A stretch of 64,000 nt of DNA from Moesziomyces globuligerus (GCA_030849465.1 JARVLF010000017.1:558001-622000); one strand, 5' to 3'. Counted from the first letter of the stretch, positions 1 through 10,799 are shown. Program-made: numbers and translations. Notes: generated by a model from the letters alone, not told the origin.

Positions 1-3000
1 CACCTCGGCAACATCGAATTCCACTACGACCGCCAGCGCACCCAGGACTCGGCCACCGTACGCAATCCAGACGTCCTCGACAGGGTCGCCGAATACCTCG
101 GCATCCCCGCAAAAGCGCTCGAGGAGGCCCTCACCTACAAGACAAAACTCATCCGCGGCGAGGTCTGCACCATCCTCCTCGACGCAGACGGCGCCTCGGA
201 CCACCGCGACGACCTCGCAAAGTCGCTCTACTCGCTCCTCTTCGCCTGGGTCAACGAGAGCCTCAACGAAAAACTCTGCCGCGACGATTTCGACACCTTC
301 ATCGGCCTCCTCGACCTCCCCGGCTTCCAGAACCTCTCCCGCGCAAACTCGCTCGATCAGTTCTGCGTCAACTTCGCCTGCGAGAGCCTCCACCGCTTCA
401 TGCTCCGCGGCGTCTTTGAAAGGCGTCGCGACGAGTTTGCCGACGAGGCCATCGCCCACCTCGCCCCCGAGATCCCCTTCTTCGACAATGCAGAGACCCT
501 CCGCCTCATGACCAACCAACCCGGCGGACTCATCCACATCATGGACGACCAGGCGCGCAGGATGCCCAAGAAGACCGACCAGACCATGATCGAGGCGTTT
601 GGCAAGCGTTGGGGCAACCACCCTGCCTTCAAGGTCGGCCCTGCAGACCGAAGCGGCTTCTCCAGCTTCACCATCAGCCACTACAACTCGGCCGTCACCT
701 ACACCAGCGAAAACCTGCTCGAGAAGAACAGCGAGGTCGTCAGCACCGACTTTGTCTCGCTCCTCCGCGGCTCCCAGCCCGAGTCGACCAAGCTCGGCGC
801 CGACCCCACCGCCGCGCCCGGCTCCTCCATCCCCTTCATCCGCGGCATCTTCAACACAAAGGTGCTCAAGACCCAGTCCCACCCCAAGAACGACCAGACC
901 ATCGTCGCCGCGCAGCAGTCGGTCAAGCCCATGCGCGCACCCTCCACCCGCAGGCCCAACCGCGCCAACACCGTCAAGCGCACCACCACCGTCAAGAAGG
1001 GCGCCAACAACAACGACGATGACGACTCGGACGACGACGGCGCAGACGCCGCCGACAGCTCCGGCACCAAAAAGGCCTCGGTGCGCTGCGTCGCCGGCGA
1101 GTTCCGCGGCGCCTTCGATCTGCTGCTCGAGACCCTCGAGGAGACCAAGTCCTGGTTCACCCTTTGCCTCCGACCCAACGACAACCAGCTCCCCAACCAG
1201 TTCGAGGCGAGGGTCGTCAAGCAGCAGATCAACACGCTCGGCCTCTCCGAGATGGCCCGCAAGCTCCTCAACGAGTACAGCGTCAGCATGACCTACGAGG
1301 AGTTCTGCCAGCGCTACGCCGCCATCCCTTCCCTCGACGCCGTCCAGATGGCCGGCGCCGTCTCCGGTGAGGCGAAGCAGAAGTTCTCGGCCGCGCGAGA
1401 GATCATGTCCTGGTCCGACCAGGACGCTGCCTCGGGCCGCGTCAAGGTCTTCCTCTCCCACTCCGCCTTCCGCGAGCTCGAAGACGAGCTTCGCGCCGCC
1501 GATCCCGAAGAGGTCAAGAACAACGAGCGACGCGCTCAGCTCGATGCCGAAGCCGCGGCCCGTGGCGACTCGGACCCTTTCTCCCCCATGGCTGTGGTGG
1601 CAGACGAGGCGACCCGCAGCCGCAGCAACGACTTTGTCGGCGCCTACGGCGACCCCTTCAAGGAGCGCTCCTCGGTCGCACTCCCTCTCGTCGGTGGGGG
1701 CGCTGCCGAGGCCGACGACGCGCTTGAGGAGGTCAAGAGCCAATACTCTGGCGTCTCTGGCACCCTGCCTAGGCGCAGCTACGGCGGTGGTCTCAGCGGC
1801 GCCGCTTCCAACATCGGCTCCGAGGCGTATGCCCCCTCGCGCAACATGTTCGCCGACATGGGCAAGAACGGCCTCAACGAGAAGGCCGGCACCACCGCCT
1901 TCACCGAGGAGCCTCTCGGCGAGGTCGCCGAAGAGGTCGGCGTGACCGCCGCGCGTCGCAAGTGGGTCGCCTTCACCTGGGCCGTCACCTTCTTCATCCC
2001 CTCGTTCGTCCTCAAGCGCTTCCACTCGCTCAAGCGCCCCGACATCCGCATGGCCTGGCGCGAGAAGCTCGCCATCAACCTCATGATCTGGTTCATCTGC
2101 GGTTGCGCCGTCTTTGTGATCGTCGTTCTCGGAAACCTCATCTGCCCCAAGCAGCACGTCTACAGCCCCACCGAGTTCGCCTCGCACAAGGGTGACTCCT
2201 CCTTCACCTCGATCCGTGGAGAGGTGTTCGACCTGAGCAGCCTGGTCACCAGCCACAAGAGCGTCGTCCCCGTCGTCCCCTCCAACTCGGTCCTCGCCTA
2301 TGCTGGAGAGGATGCCACCTCCATCTTCCCCGTCCAGGTCAACGCTCTTTGCAATGGTGTCGACGGCAACGTCAGCCCCTGGGTCCAGCTGTCCAACGAG
2401 AACTCGACCGACAAGAACGCTCAGTACCACGACTTCCGCTCCTACCACATCGACGACCCGCGACCCGACTGGTACTACGAGACCATGTGGCTGCTGCGTT
2501 CCAACTACCGTGTCGGCTTCATGGGCTTCACCGGCGATGGCATCCGCGACATCCTCTCCGAGGGTCGAGCGGTGGCCATCTACCGCGGCGACGTGTACGA
2601 CGTGACGGACTACATCAAGCAGGGCAATCAGGGCGTGCTCCGAGCGCCCGACGGATTCCAGGCGCCGGCCAACACGAACCGCAAGTTCATGAGCGACGCC
2701 ATCATCAGCCTGATCGCGCAGAACCCGGGCAAGGACATCACCAAGCAGCTCGACAGCCTGCCTCTCGACCGCGACGTGCTCGACCGCCAGCGCGTCTGCC
2801 TGCGCAACCTCTACTTTATCGGCAAGGTCGACCACCGCAACTCGCCCCAGTGCCGCTTCTCGCAGTACATCCTGCTCGCGCTCTCGCTCTTCATGGTGGC
2901 CATCCTCGGATTCAAGTTCCTCGCGGCGCTCCAATTCGGCCGCGCACGCAAGCCCGAGGACCACGACAAGTTTGTCATCTGCCAGGTGCCGTGTTACACC

Positions 3001-5124
3001 GAGGGCGAAGAATCGATGCGCAAGACGATCAACTCGCTCGCCGCGCTCAAGTACGACGACAAGCGCAAGCTGCTCTTTGTCATCTGCGACGGCATGATTG
3101 TCGGTTCCGGAAACGACAGGCCCACGCCGCGTATCGTGCTCGACATCCTCGGCGCCGACCCCAACCTCGAACCCGAAGCGCTGAGCTTCCTCTCGCTCGG
3201 CGAAGGCAGCAAGCAGCACAACATGGCCAAGGTGTACAGCGGCCTCTACGAGCATCACGGCCACGTGGTGCCGTACATCGTCGTGGTCAAGTGCGGCAAG
3301 CCCTCGGAGCGCTCGCGTCCGGGCAACCGCGGTAAGCGCGACTCGCAGCTGGTGCTGATGCGCTTCCTCAACAAGGTCCACTTTGGCCTGCCCATGAACC
3401 CGATGGAGCTCGAGATCTACCACCAGATCAAGAACGTGATCGGCGTCAACCCGAGCTTCTACGAGTACATCCTTCAGGTCGACGCCGATACCGAGGTCGA
3501 GGCCATGTCGCTCAACCGCTTCATCTCGGCCTTCATCCGCGACAAGAAGGTCATCGGACTGTGTGGCGAGACGGCGCTGTCCAACGCCAAGGCGAGCATC
3601 ATCACCATGCTGCAGGTGTACGAGTACTACATCTCGCACTACCTTGCCAAGGCTTTCGAGAGTCTCTTCGGCTCGGTCACCTGTCTTCCCGGTTGTTTCT
3701 CCATGTTCCGCATCCGCACGCCGGACACGCACCGACCGCTCTTCATCGCCTCGTCGATCGTCGAGGACTACGCCGAGAACCGCGTCGACACGCTGCACAC
3801 CAAGAACCTGCTGCACCTGGGCGAGGATCGATACCTGACGACGCTGGTGCTCAAGCACTTTGGCAAGTACAAGACCATCTTTGTGCGCGACTGCAAGGCG
3901 TGGACGGTGGCGCCGGACGACTGGAAGGTGCTGCTGTCGCAGCGTCGACGCTGGATCAACTCGACGGTGCACAACCTGGTGGAGCTCATCTTCACGCCCG
4001 GCCTGTGCGGCTTCTGCCTCTTCTCGATGCGCTTTGTCGTGTTCATCGACCTGCTCTCGACGATCATCGCGCCGGTGACCGTGGCCTACATTGTCTACCT
4101 CATCGTGCTCGTGGCGACGGCGGACGGCACGGTGCCGCTGACGGCGATCATCATGCTCGCAGCGATCTACGGCTGCCAGGCGGTGATCTTCCTGCTGAAC
4201 CGCAAGTTCGAGATGATCGGCTGGATGGTGGTCTACATCATCGGCATTCCGATCTGGTCGCTCTTCCTGCCGCTCTACTCGTTCTGGCACATGGACGACT
4301 TCTCGTGGGGCAACACGCGCGTCGTGATGGGCGAAAAGGGGCAGAAGGTGGTGGTGCACGAGGAGGGCACGTTTGATCCGAGCGAGATCCCGCTGCAGAC
4401 GTGGAGCGAGTACGAAAACGAGCTGTGGGAGCGCAACTCGGCGCGGTCCATCGGCTCGATCATCGAGGCGGCGCGCGCCGAGAACAAGTCGCTCGGCTCG
4501 CGCGCGGGCTCGCAGTATGCGCCGAGCCTGTACGGTGCGCCGGTGCTGCCGAACAACGGCAGCTTTGGCCACAGTCCGTCGCCGTCGTTCGGAGGTACGC
4601 CGTCGCAGTTTGGCGTGTACGCGCCCGCGCCCGCATCGCAGATGGGCTACTTCCCGCAGGAGGCGGCGCGTCAGTCGACGTACAGTCTCGGCGGCATGCA
4701 GAGCACGTACGGCGGCCAGGCCATGTCGATGTACGGCATGCCCGCCTCGACCTACATGCCCTCGGGCGGAAGTGGCTTCATGCCGCAGCCGTTCAACACC
4801 ACCGGAAGCATGTACGGCCTGCCGCAGCAGCCGTCGGTCTACGGCGGCTCGCAGCTCGGCTTTGGAAACGGCGCGGACCAGACGCCGTCCGCGCAGCCGA
4901 GGCTCTCGGGGAGCGGCGGCAACAGCCCACCGAGGATGCCAGAGGGCTTGCCCTCGGACGCGCAGATCCGCCTCGACATCCGCAGCCTCATCGCCGAGAG
5001 CGACCTCACCACCATCACCAAGAAGCAGCTGCGCGCCAAGCTCGAGGCCAAGTACGGCGTCCCCATCGACGCCAAAAAGGGCTTTGTCAATGCAGAGATC
5101 GAGACGGTGCTTTCCGAGTCCTGA
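1..5124 (+). CDS. mcs1: Chitin synthase with N-terminal myosin motor-like domain (class V, Mcs1-type), 5' truncated
   Basis: Frame 1 is open from base 1 to the TGA at 5122-5124 (1707 residues visible), so the gene starts outside the window. Residues 1 to about 500 are the second half of a myosin head: the relay-type segment LLDLPGFQ near residue 103 and NSLDQFCVNFACESLHRF just after it, then an acidic loop (DDDDSDDD, near residue 340). Two membrane segments lie near residues 655-716, followed by a cytochrome b5-like stretch (about 723-800) and another membrane segment near 957-980. The family 2 glycosyltransferase core follows, with DADTEVE near 1160, EDRYLT near 1275 and QRRRW near 1314, then further membrane segments and a DEK_C-like end (about 1650-1707). 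It makes chitin at the plasma membrane; in smuts the motor domain supports its secretion. No intron is needed in the visible part. The Mcs1 name rests on architecture. Confidence 0.95.
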   Translation, partial: HLGNIEFHYDRQRTQDSATVRNPDVLDRVAEYLGIPAKALEEALTYKTKLIRGEVCTILLDADGASDHRDDLAKSLYSLLFAWVNESLNEKLCRDDFDTFIGLLDLPGFQNLSRANSLDQFCVNFACESLHRFMLRGVFERRRDEFADEAIAHLAPEIPFFDNAETLRLMTNQPGGLIHIMDDQARRMPKKTDQTMIEAFGKRWGNHPAFKVGPADRSGFSSFTISHYNSAVTYTSENLLEKNSEVVSTDFVSLLRGSQPESTKLGADPTAAPGSSIPFIRGIFNTKVLKTQSHPKNDQTIVAAQQSVKPMRAPSTRRPNRANTVKRTTTVKKGANNNDDDDSDDDGADAADSSGTKKASVRCVAGEFRGAFDLLLETLEETKSWFTLCLRPNDNQLPNQFEARVVKQQINTLGLSEMARKLLNEYSVSMTYEEFCQRYAAIPSLDAVQMAGAVSGEAKQKFSAAREIMSWSDQDAASGRVKVFLSHSAFRELEDELRAADPEEVKNNERRAQLDAEAAARGDSDPFSPMAVVADEATRSRSNDFVGAYGDPFKERSSVALPLVGGGAAEADDALEEVKSQYSGVSGTLPRRSYGGGLSGAASNIGSEAYAPSRNMFADMGKNGLNEKAGTTAFTEEPLGEVAEEVGVTAARRKWVAFTWAVTFFIPSFVLKRFHSLKRPDIRMAWREKLAINLMIWFICGCAVFVIVVLGNLICPKQHVYSPTEFASHKGDSSFTSIRGEVFDLSSLVTSHKSVVPVVPSNSVLAYAGEDATSIFPVQVNALCNGVDGNVSPWVQLSNENSTDKNAQYHDFRSYHIDDPRPDWYYETMWLLRSNYRVGFMGFTGDGIRDILSEGRAVAIYRGDVYDVTDYIKQGNQGVLRAPDGFQAPANTNRKFMSDAIISLIAQNPGKDITKQLDSLPLDRDVLDRQRVCLRNLYFIGKVDHRNSPQCRFSQYILLALSLFMVAILGFKFLAALQFGRARKPEDHDKFVICQVPCYTEGEESMRKTINSLAALKYDDKRKLLFVICDGMIVGSGNDRPTPRIVLDILGADPNLEPEALSFLSLGEGSKQHNMAKVYSGLYEHHGHVVPYIVVVKCGKPSERSRPGNRGKRDSQLVLMRFLNKVHFGLPMNPMELEIYHQIKNVIGVNPSFYEYILQVDADTEVEAMSLNRFISAFIRDKKVIGLCGETALSNAKASIITMLQVYEYYISHYLAKAFESLFGSVTCLPGCFSMFRIRTPDTHRPLFIASSIVEDYAENRVDTLHTKNLLHLGEDRYLTTLVLKHFGKYKTIFVRDCKAWTVAPDDWKVLLSQRRRWINSTVHNLVELIFTPGLCGFCLFSMRFVVFIDLLSTIIAPVTVAYIVYLIVLVATADGTVPLTAIIMLAAIYGCQAVIFLLNRKFEMIGWMVVYIIGIPIWSLFLPLYSFWHMDDFSWGNTRVVMGEKGQKVVVHEEGTFDPSEIPLQTWSEYENELWERNSARSIGSIIEAARAENKSLGSRAGSQYAPSLYGAPVLPNNGSFGHSPSPSFGGTPSQFGVYAPAPASQMGYFPQEAARQSTYSLGGMQSTYGGQAMSMYGMPASTYMPSGGSGFMPQPFNTTGSMYGLPQQPSVYGGSQLGFGNGADQTPSAQPRLSGSGGNSPPRMPEGLPSDAQIRLDIRSLIAESDLTTITKKQLRAKLEAKYGVPIDAKKGFVNAEIETVLSES

Positions 5125-7263
5125 TCTGGCCACTCGCAACCTTTTTTCCCCCTTTTTGTTTGTTCGCTCGGCTCGCTTTTCTTGATTTAAAATGGACATT
5201 TTTGTTTTTTTTCTGACGGGTTTTTTTTTTCGTTGATGCGTGTCGTGGTGTGCAAGTGGTGGCTTGGGCGGGGTTGATGGAGGTTGATCGAGAGGAGGGG
5301 GGTGTGGAGGTTATTGGTGTTGGTGGGTGTGTTGAGACGATGCGATTTGTGACGATCTTCGTCTGGCTACGTGGCTGATGGGTGGGTGGTTTGAGATGTG
5401 GATGTGCCTTGTGCTCGACCGACTTGAGGAGGGCAAGTTGGGAAGGATTTGGGTGTCGTGCGTCAGGTGTTGTCAGCACGTCGTGCTGCTGCCGACGTTC
5501 GTCTCGTTGCCTTGCTCTCCCTGTGCTAAGTTATCGGTGTGCTATCGGTGTGCTATTGCTGTGCTATTGCTGTGCTCTCGCGGTACTGTCGATGTGCTCT
5601 CGCTGTGCTCTCGCTGTGCTCTCGCTGTGCTCTCGCTGTGCTATCGCTGTGCTATCGCTGTGCTATCGCTGTGCTATCGCTGTGCTCTCGCTGTGCTCTC
5701 GCTGTGCTATCGCTGTGCTATCGCTGTGCTATCGCTGTGCTATCGCTGTGCTAACGGTGTGCTGTTGGTGTGCTGTTGGTGTGCTATCAGTGTGCTGTCG
5801 ATGTGCTGTTGGTTTGCTATCGGTGTGCTGACGGTGTTGACGGTGTGCGCAGTTGGGCGCAAGGTTGAATAGACAGGGTCGTCTGTCTGTGCGTCTCTGT
5901 GACGTCCAGCATACCTCGTCGCCTTGCCACGTCTCCAGGTCTCCCCCAGTCTCGACGTGAGGATAGTTCGCTCTGCGGGCCCGAGGTTGTACCGCCATTG
6001 TGACCTGCAGGAGCGAGCCGATCGCGATACCTCGACGCAGCATAGATGGGAACTCGCTTGGCATCAGCATCGTTTCCACCGCCGTCGTCTCAAGCAAGAC
6101 GCTTTGGCGACGACTCGTATGCTTTCAGCGCTGATGCATCCACCTTCGACTTGGTTTTGGCCGTACGATCTGGACCTTGGGAAGCTGGGATCGCTTGTCG
6201 CTTGACATCTCCAGAGCGATGCAATACGACGCGATGCGACGCGATGCGAGGTCCAAGCCACGCTTCATGCATACCACAACCACGACAGCAAAATCCAAAG
6301 CTATGAAAGGCAGCAGCGGTGAGAAGCTCATAGCAGGCTTTGGCGCGATGCACAGCCGAGATTCCACCGCGGCTGGCAGCTCCGTTGTCGTTCCCATCAT
6401 CATTGGCGTCCAAGAGGATGCACAAAGATGTGCCGTGACTCGACAGATTACTTTTTTCCGAGCTCGGGATCGTGGATGGACTCGAAATCTCGTCAAGGCT
6501 CTGCGGAGCGAGATTCATCTGGCTTGGTCCGGCTTCGCTTGGGTGAGAGTAGAGAGCAGCGAAGGTATTGATCCGAGTCACAGTGGATGCAACTGCAGTC
6601 AGTGCTGGCTACCTTCTCCCTAACTCTCGCTCGGGTTACCGCATCCCCATTGTCTTGGACGACCTTGGCCTCAATCTCGACCTCAACCTTGGGAGTAGCA
6701 AGCCGAGCCCCAAGTGCGACCCTGTTGGTTCCCGAATCGAGGACGAGGGATGGCATGGACTGGAGTCACACACCTCTACCTCGTCGTAGTCGTAGCTTAG
6801 GTTTTGACCTGCTTCGATCCACCCACCCCCCAACCACGTGGATCCGCTGCGATGCGGAATCGTTGCGGAGACAAGCCCGTGAAGAAGGATTCTGAGCGCT
6901 ACGAAGCCGCGTTTCTTTCGCGAGGATCGACATGTTCAACTTTTCCACCAAGGCGCGCGCGCGCTTAGCGCCGTACCATGCGCGAAAACGAGACACGATC
7001 CAAGGACGAAAAGACAAGACGGTTCTTCGGCAAGAGTGGCGTTGGCTCCGGCTTCCCAGCAGCTGCCCTTCCCGGGAAACTTCGGCAAGCTCGAGAAAAA
7101 ATCCTCGCAAGCTCTGGGGCGAGACTTGTCTGACCATGTCAGCCCTCGTTATGGCAGTAGGCTCGAGACGAGGGCCGAACCGAGCCCAATCACAGCCCGT
7201 CGATGCCGAACATCTCATCTTTTTGGATCACTTGAGAGACTTCTCATTTCTCTTCTCTCTCCG
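5125..7263. other. Gene-free 3' intergenic region
   Basis: About 2.1 kb between the chitin synthase stop and the 3' end of the minus-strand repeat protein. T-rich runs (T8-T10 near 5210-5230) just after the stop may belong to the 3' end of the transcript. The region holds an 11-bp minisatellite (listed separately). Short open frames on both strands between 5900 and 7200 show no recognisable domain and overlap one another, so I call no gene here. Confidence 0.6.
5530..5848 (+). repeat. 11-bp minisatellite, TGTGCTATCGC / TGTGCTCTCGC
   Basis: A tandem array of nearly 30 units of 11 bp. The core units alternate between TGTGCTATCGC and TGTGCTCTCGC, and units become more divergent (TGTTGG, ATCAG variants) at both ends. 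Because 11 is not a multiple of 3, all three plus frames read the same 11-residue pattern rich in C, Y, A, V and L, which creates open frames that should not be annotated as genes. Confidence 0.95.
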
Positions 7264-8634
7264 CTACGATGTGCGGTTGGGAGGTTGGGGTGGAGCGGTG
7301 GTGCGAGCGAGCGAGGTGCGGTTGTGTCTGGGAGCGAGGCTGGGAGGTTGGAGCGAAGCGATGTGGAGTTCGAGGTTACGTTTATGGCCCGGGGTAGCAG
7401 CAAAGTCGATGCGACGCTTCGGCTCTAGGCTCATCGACCTCTGTCCACTTGCCTCGTTGAGCGTTGCGGGGTTGATGCGGCTTAGACTTGCTCTGTTCTG
7501 GCGTGGGACGATGGAGGGTGGAGCTGTGGAAGCGACGCGCGCTGCGAGCGAGAGACGTTTGTGTCCTGGCGTGGTGGAGAAGTCCACGTGAACCTTTGCG
7601 CGTTCTGTCGCTGACGCCGGTCGTGTCGATGCCGAGGGTTGGGGATGGGGATGGATGCGACTCAGACTGGCTCTATTCTGCCTTGGAACGATGGCGGGTG
7701 GTGCGGTCGAGGCGATGCTCGTCGCGAGCGAGTGGCGTTTATGTCCCGGCGTGTTGGAAAAGTCGATCTGCACCCGATCGCGTCCTCGGCACTCTGGTCC
7801 AGGCGTTGAGGAGGTGGGGGTCTGGCGCGCAAGAGCCGCCTTGTTGAGGCGTGGCACGATGGTCGGCGTGCGAAGCGAGGCGGGCGGCGCAGCAGCACGT
7901 TTCGGCACGCCCGAAATCCCCGAGCTACCACTGCGCAAAGTGGGCTTGGTAGGGCTAGGCGTGGAGCGCACAGGTAGGGGGACGCCCATGCGCAGCGCAG
8001 CCGCCCGACTGAGTCGAGGCTCGATCGTTGGTCGACCCACGCTGGCAGGAACAGCGCGCGCTTTGAACCCACCCCGCTCGCAGCAACTCGGCCCACCCGA
8101 ACGCGTCGATGCAGTGTCCGAACTCCCCGCAGTGTCCGAAGTGACCGTAGCGACCGTAGTGGCCGTAGTGACCGAAGTGACCGTTGTGGCCGAAGTGGTC
8201 GAAGTGACCGAGACGGCGCTGTCGGTGTTGACGTCCTCGGTGGGTGGGGCGGGGAAGAGCATCGCGCGCTGCAGGTGCGCCGTCTCTGCGTCGGGACTGA
8301 CGTAGACCGCGTCCTCGCCGTACTCGCTGCGCAGCTCCTGAACCAAGCCGTCCTGCACTACCCTGGACGCGTCTCGGTGGGAGGCGAGAACGAGCGCGGT
8401 GAAAGGCTCGGTGAAGCGCGTCGCCCAACGAAGGAGCGCCTCGGCCTCACCGAGCGTCTCGATCTCGTGCGCGAGCACGCCGCGCAGCACCGCATAGTCC
8501 TCGGGCAGCCTCAGCTGCGTCTTCTTGGTCTCGACGAGCTCCAGCTCTCCGCCTGCCCCCAGCCTCTGCGTCACGGAGGCCGCCGAAGCAGCAGCGCGGT
8601 CGAACAGAAAGACCACGACGATGTTGTGCGTCAT
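7264..8634 (-). CDS. Unrecognised protein with ~60-residue TPGHKR / IVPRQNRASLSR repeats (456 aa)
   Basis: Single exon with an ATG at 8632-8634 and TAG at 7264-7266. Residues 1 to about 130 look like a compact, unrecognised domain opening with a hydrophobic strand (NIVVVFLF). Next comes a Ser/Thr/Val tract encoded by a GACCGTAGTGG-like simple repeat (about 8139-8212). The C-terminal half carries five copies of a P-x-I-V-P-R-x-N-[RK]-A-x-L-[SA]-R motif. The last three sit in a larger unit of 59-60 residues that also contains DFSxTPGHKRxSLA. The basic TPGHKR segments with nearby serines resemble docking or phosphorylation motifs, but that is inference. No enzyme motif is visible. The composition (Pro, Ser, Arg) suggests a mostly disordered C-terminus. 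Confidence 0.7.
   Translation of the reverse strand: MTHNIVVVFLFDRAAASAASVTQRLGAGGELELVETKKTQLRLPEDYAVLRGVLAHEIETLGEAEALLRWATRFTEPFTALVLASHRDASRVVQDGLVQELRSEYGEDAVYVSPDAETAHLQRAMLFPAPPTEDVNTDSAVSVTSTTSATTVTSVTTATTVATVTSDTAGSSDTASTRSGGPSCCERGGFKARAVPASVGRPTIEPRLSRAAALRMGVPLPVRSTPSPTKPTLRSGSSGISGVPKRAAAPPASLRTPTIVPRLNKAALARQTPTSSTPGPECRGRDRVQIDFSNTPGHKRHSLATSIASTAPPAIVPRQNRASLSRIHPHPQPSASTRPASATERAKVHVDFSTTPGHKRLSLAARVASTAPPSIVPRQNRASLSRINPATLNEASGQRSMSLEPKRRIDFAATPGHKRNLELHIASLQPPSLAPRHNRTSLARTTAPPQPPNRTS
8139..8212. repeat. Short degenerate tandem repeat (GACCGTAGTGGCC-like)
   Basis: Repeats of GACCG(T/A)AG(T/C)G units of 9 or 12 bp. Both lengths are multiples of 3, so the frame of the minus-strand gene stays open and a Thr/Val-rich tract (TVTSVTTATTVATVT) is encoded. 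Copy number may vary between isolates. Confidence 0.7.
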
Positions 8635-9305
8635 GCTAATGTGGTATCAAGGTGCGTGGGGAAAAGGGAGGGATGGTGGGTGGATAGCAACCCAACCCAC
8701 CCCAACCCGTGCATGAGGCGGATGGATGAGCCGCTGCCAGCACAACCTCTCTCCCGAATCCGCTAGGCTCGCCAGACCGGAGCTTGTTTCGGTGGGACCG
8801 ATGAAAACACACCGCCAATATGGCCCTACGCACTCCTGAACGCGCCTTGACAACACACAACACCGAGGCGTAGGCGGGGGATTTTCAAGGGTCCAACTTC
8901 TTTTTCTGCACCTAACTGCACCTCAAGCAGCTGCGTTGCAGAATCAACACATCCTCCGAGACACGCGTGCAGGTCCAACACTCACGCCCCATCACGCGTC
9001 GGGCACGCGAGGAGAGGAACAAGAATCAAGAACTGCACACCACGCGCATGCACGCTGCACCTCGGCGTGCAGTCCGCAACCCCCACAACCTCGCCCAGCC
9101 GAGCTGCTTGCCCGCTCACATTGTATTCCACGCGGCACACTTTACCGTCTTTGAAAGGACGTCGTAGCTTTGGCGGAAAGCACTGCTAGAATGTGAGCAC
9201 AAGTCTCGAAGGACAAGTGCGAATCAAAGTGACGTGCGAAAGTACGAGGCCTGCACTCGGCCCAAACAAGGAGGATCGTGCCGAGCCCATGGCGAACGCG
9301 CTCGC
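8635..9305. other. Intergenic, no gene seen
   Basis: 671 bp between the start of the repeat protein and the stop of the small secreted protein, both on the minus strand. It must contain the promoter of the repeat protein. I see no conserved open frame, tRNA or tandem repeat. Confidence 0.5.
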
Positions 9306-9701
9306 TCAGGCATCCTGGCGGTTGAAGGCATCGCAGTCGATGTAGGCGGCGAGCTTGGTGAGGTAGTAGTTGGCCATGAGCTGGGGCGAGCAGTTGATGC
9401 AGTTGGCGAGGATGTGATTCTCGCTGAGCTGGTAGAACTCCCAGCTGGGGTTGTTCCTGAACGTGTGCAGCGCCGACTTGCGATTGGCGAGCAGCTGGTG
9501 CGGCACCTTGCACTTGGCGAAGAACGGCTTGGACTTGGTCAGGTCGACGCCGTGCGGCTCGTTGTACAGGTCCCAGTGCTTGGCGTGGCGGTGCTCGATC
9601 TCGGACCACGGCACCGACTTGTGCTCGGTAGGAGCCGCCTCGGCCATCACGGCGCCAGCAACCACCGCGCCGAGAGCAACAATGACACCGGAGAACTTCA
9701 T
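9306..9701 (-). CDS. Small secreted protein, candidate effector (131 aa)
   Basis: Single exon from ATG at 9701 to TGA at 9306-9308. The N-terminus is a clear secretory signal (MKFSGVIVALGAVVAGAVMA), with a likely cleavage after AEA near residue 23. The mature chain of about 108 residues has four cysteines (FAKCK, NCINC, IDCD), enough for two disulfides, and many His, Asn and Trp residues. No catalytic motif or known domain is apparent. Small secreted proteins of this form are typical candidate effectors in smut fungi, but nothing here shows that role. A TATA-like sequence lies about 95 bp upstream of the ATG. Confidence 0.75.
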   Translation of the reverse strand: MKFSGVIVALGAVVAGAVMAEAAPTEHKSVPWSEIEHRHAKHWDLYNEPHGVDLTKSKPFFAKCKVPHQLLANRKSALHTFRNNPSWEFYQLSENHILANCINCSPQLMANYYLTKLAAYIDCDAFNRQDA

Positions 9702-9793
9702 CGTGAATGACAGGATTGAGACGGCTGCAAGGCTGGGAGAGAGAAGAGTTGAGTTGTGGTGGGATCGGACCGAGGATGGGCAGACGTTGCTGC

Positions 9794-9802
9794 CTTATAT
9801 CT
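9794..9802 (-). promoter_or_regulatory. TATA-like box for the small secreted protein
   Basis: Read on the minus strand this is AGATATAAG, about 95 bp upstream of the ATG at 9701. Its position suits a core promoter with a short 5' leader. Confidence 0.4.
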
Positions 9803-10799
9803 ACTTCGGGTCGAAGACGGGAAGGGGGAAGGGGGAAGGGGGATGGTTGTGCTTGGACCCACCAATCAGAATAGGAGCAACGTGTCGATCGGCTACGTTA
9901 CTTCATCGACGCCTCCCCACCGTACTAGGCAGATTCCCACCACTGGCACGATGGGCCCACCATGGCATCCGAGTGTTGAACAACACCAGCGGCCGTTGAT
10001 GAGCGGTCTTCATCTTGCGAGGCATGGCTTGCATCGTCACGCGTCACCCCCACCTCGTCGCTTGCCAAATCAAGGCCGTCCGTCCGTCTTTGCGAGAAGA
10101 ACGAAATTGCCGGGCGGCGTTGAGATCCACCCGAGACGGACAGAGTCGATCGCCCACTTGACCGACCTCGACCCCACCGAGCCCACACTTGCACAGTCCC
10201 GTGCTGTCCCCCCACCGCATTTATTGGTTCATCTGACAACACCAGCCTTGGCCATTTGCAAGTCTTCCAATCGTCACGCGTTGGACCCCCTGCCGTGTGT
10301 CTTCGCGGTATCATAGCTCCACCCGGGCGCCATCAGCTGCTCATCACCCTGCTTGGTGCTGAGACAGCTGGTGGCTCACATCCCTCGAGCAGGACTGCAG
10401 CGCGGGTATGAACAAGCGACTGCTGGGCTCGGGGCTTGGAATGGGGATGAAGAGGTGGTGGGGGCTTTCATGAACGAGGTCGATCGAGCAATGTGGATGC
10501 CTGCAAACCTCGGCTGCGAAGGGATGTGCACGAGCCGAGGCGGTTCATACCGGACCTGAAAGCAGTGGCGCCACTGCCAAGGACCAGGCCAGCAAAGAAG
10601 CGTTCGAGTGTCCACTTGTTCTCCCCGTTACAGCTGCTCTCTGCTCTTCGGGCCCCTTCATCCTTCTCGCCTGTCCTCATCATCCCTCCCACGCACGTTC
10701 CCCTCGCCGCTTTGCTATTTTCCGTCCGCCTTTCCCCTTGCACGGCCCTCTCCCTTCGTCCTTGCCTTGATCCTCCCACCGGGGACAGTCGTGAACGGG
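9803..10799. other. Divergent intergenic region between two secreted-protein genes
   Basis: About 1 kb separating the minus-strand 131-aa secreted protein from the plus-strand 212-aa secreted protein. Apart from the TATA-like box at its left edge there is a G-rich run near 9820-9843. Open frames here are short and start at non-ATG codons. Confidence 0.5.

Noticed and set aside
5378..5872. Three overlapping plus-strand open frames of 71-164 codons
   Set aside because: All are translations of the 11-bp minisatellite in its three frames.
6090..7218. Several 100-220 codon frames on both strands between the minisatellite and the repeat protein
   Set aside because: They overlap each other on both strands, lack domains and mostly lack sensible ATG starts.
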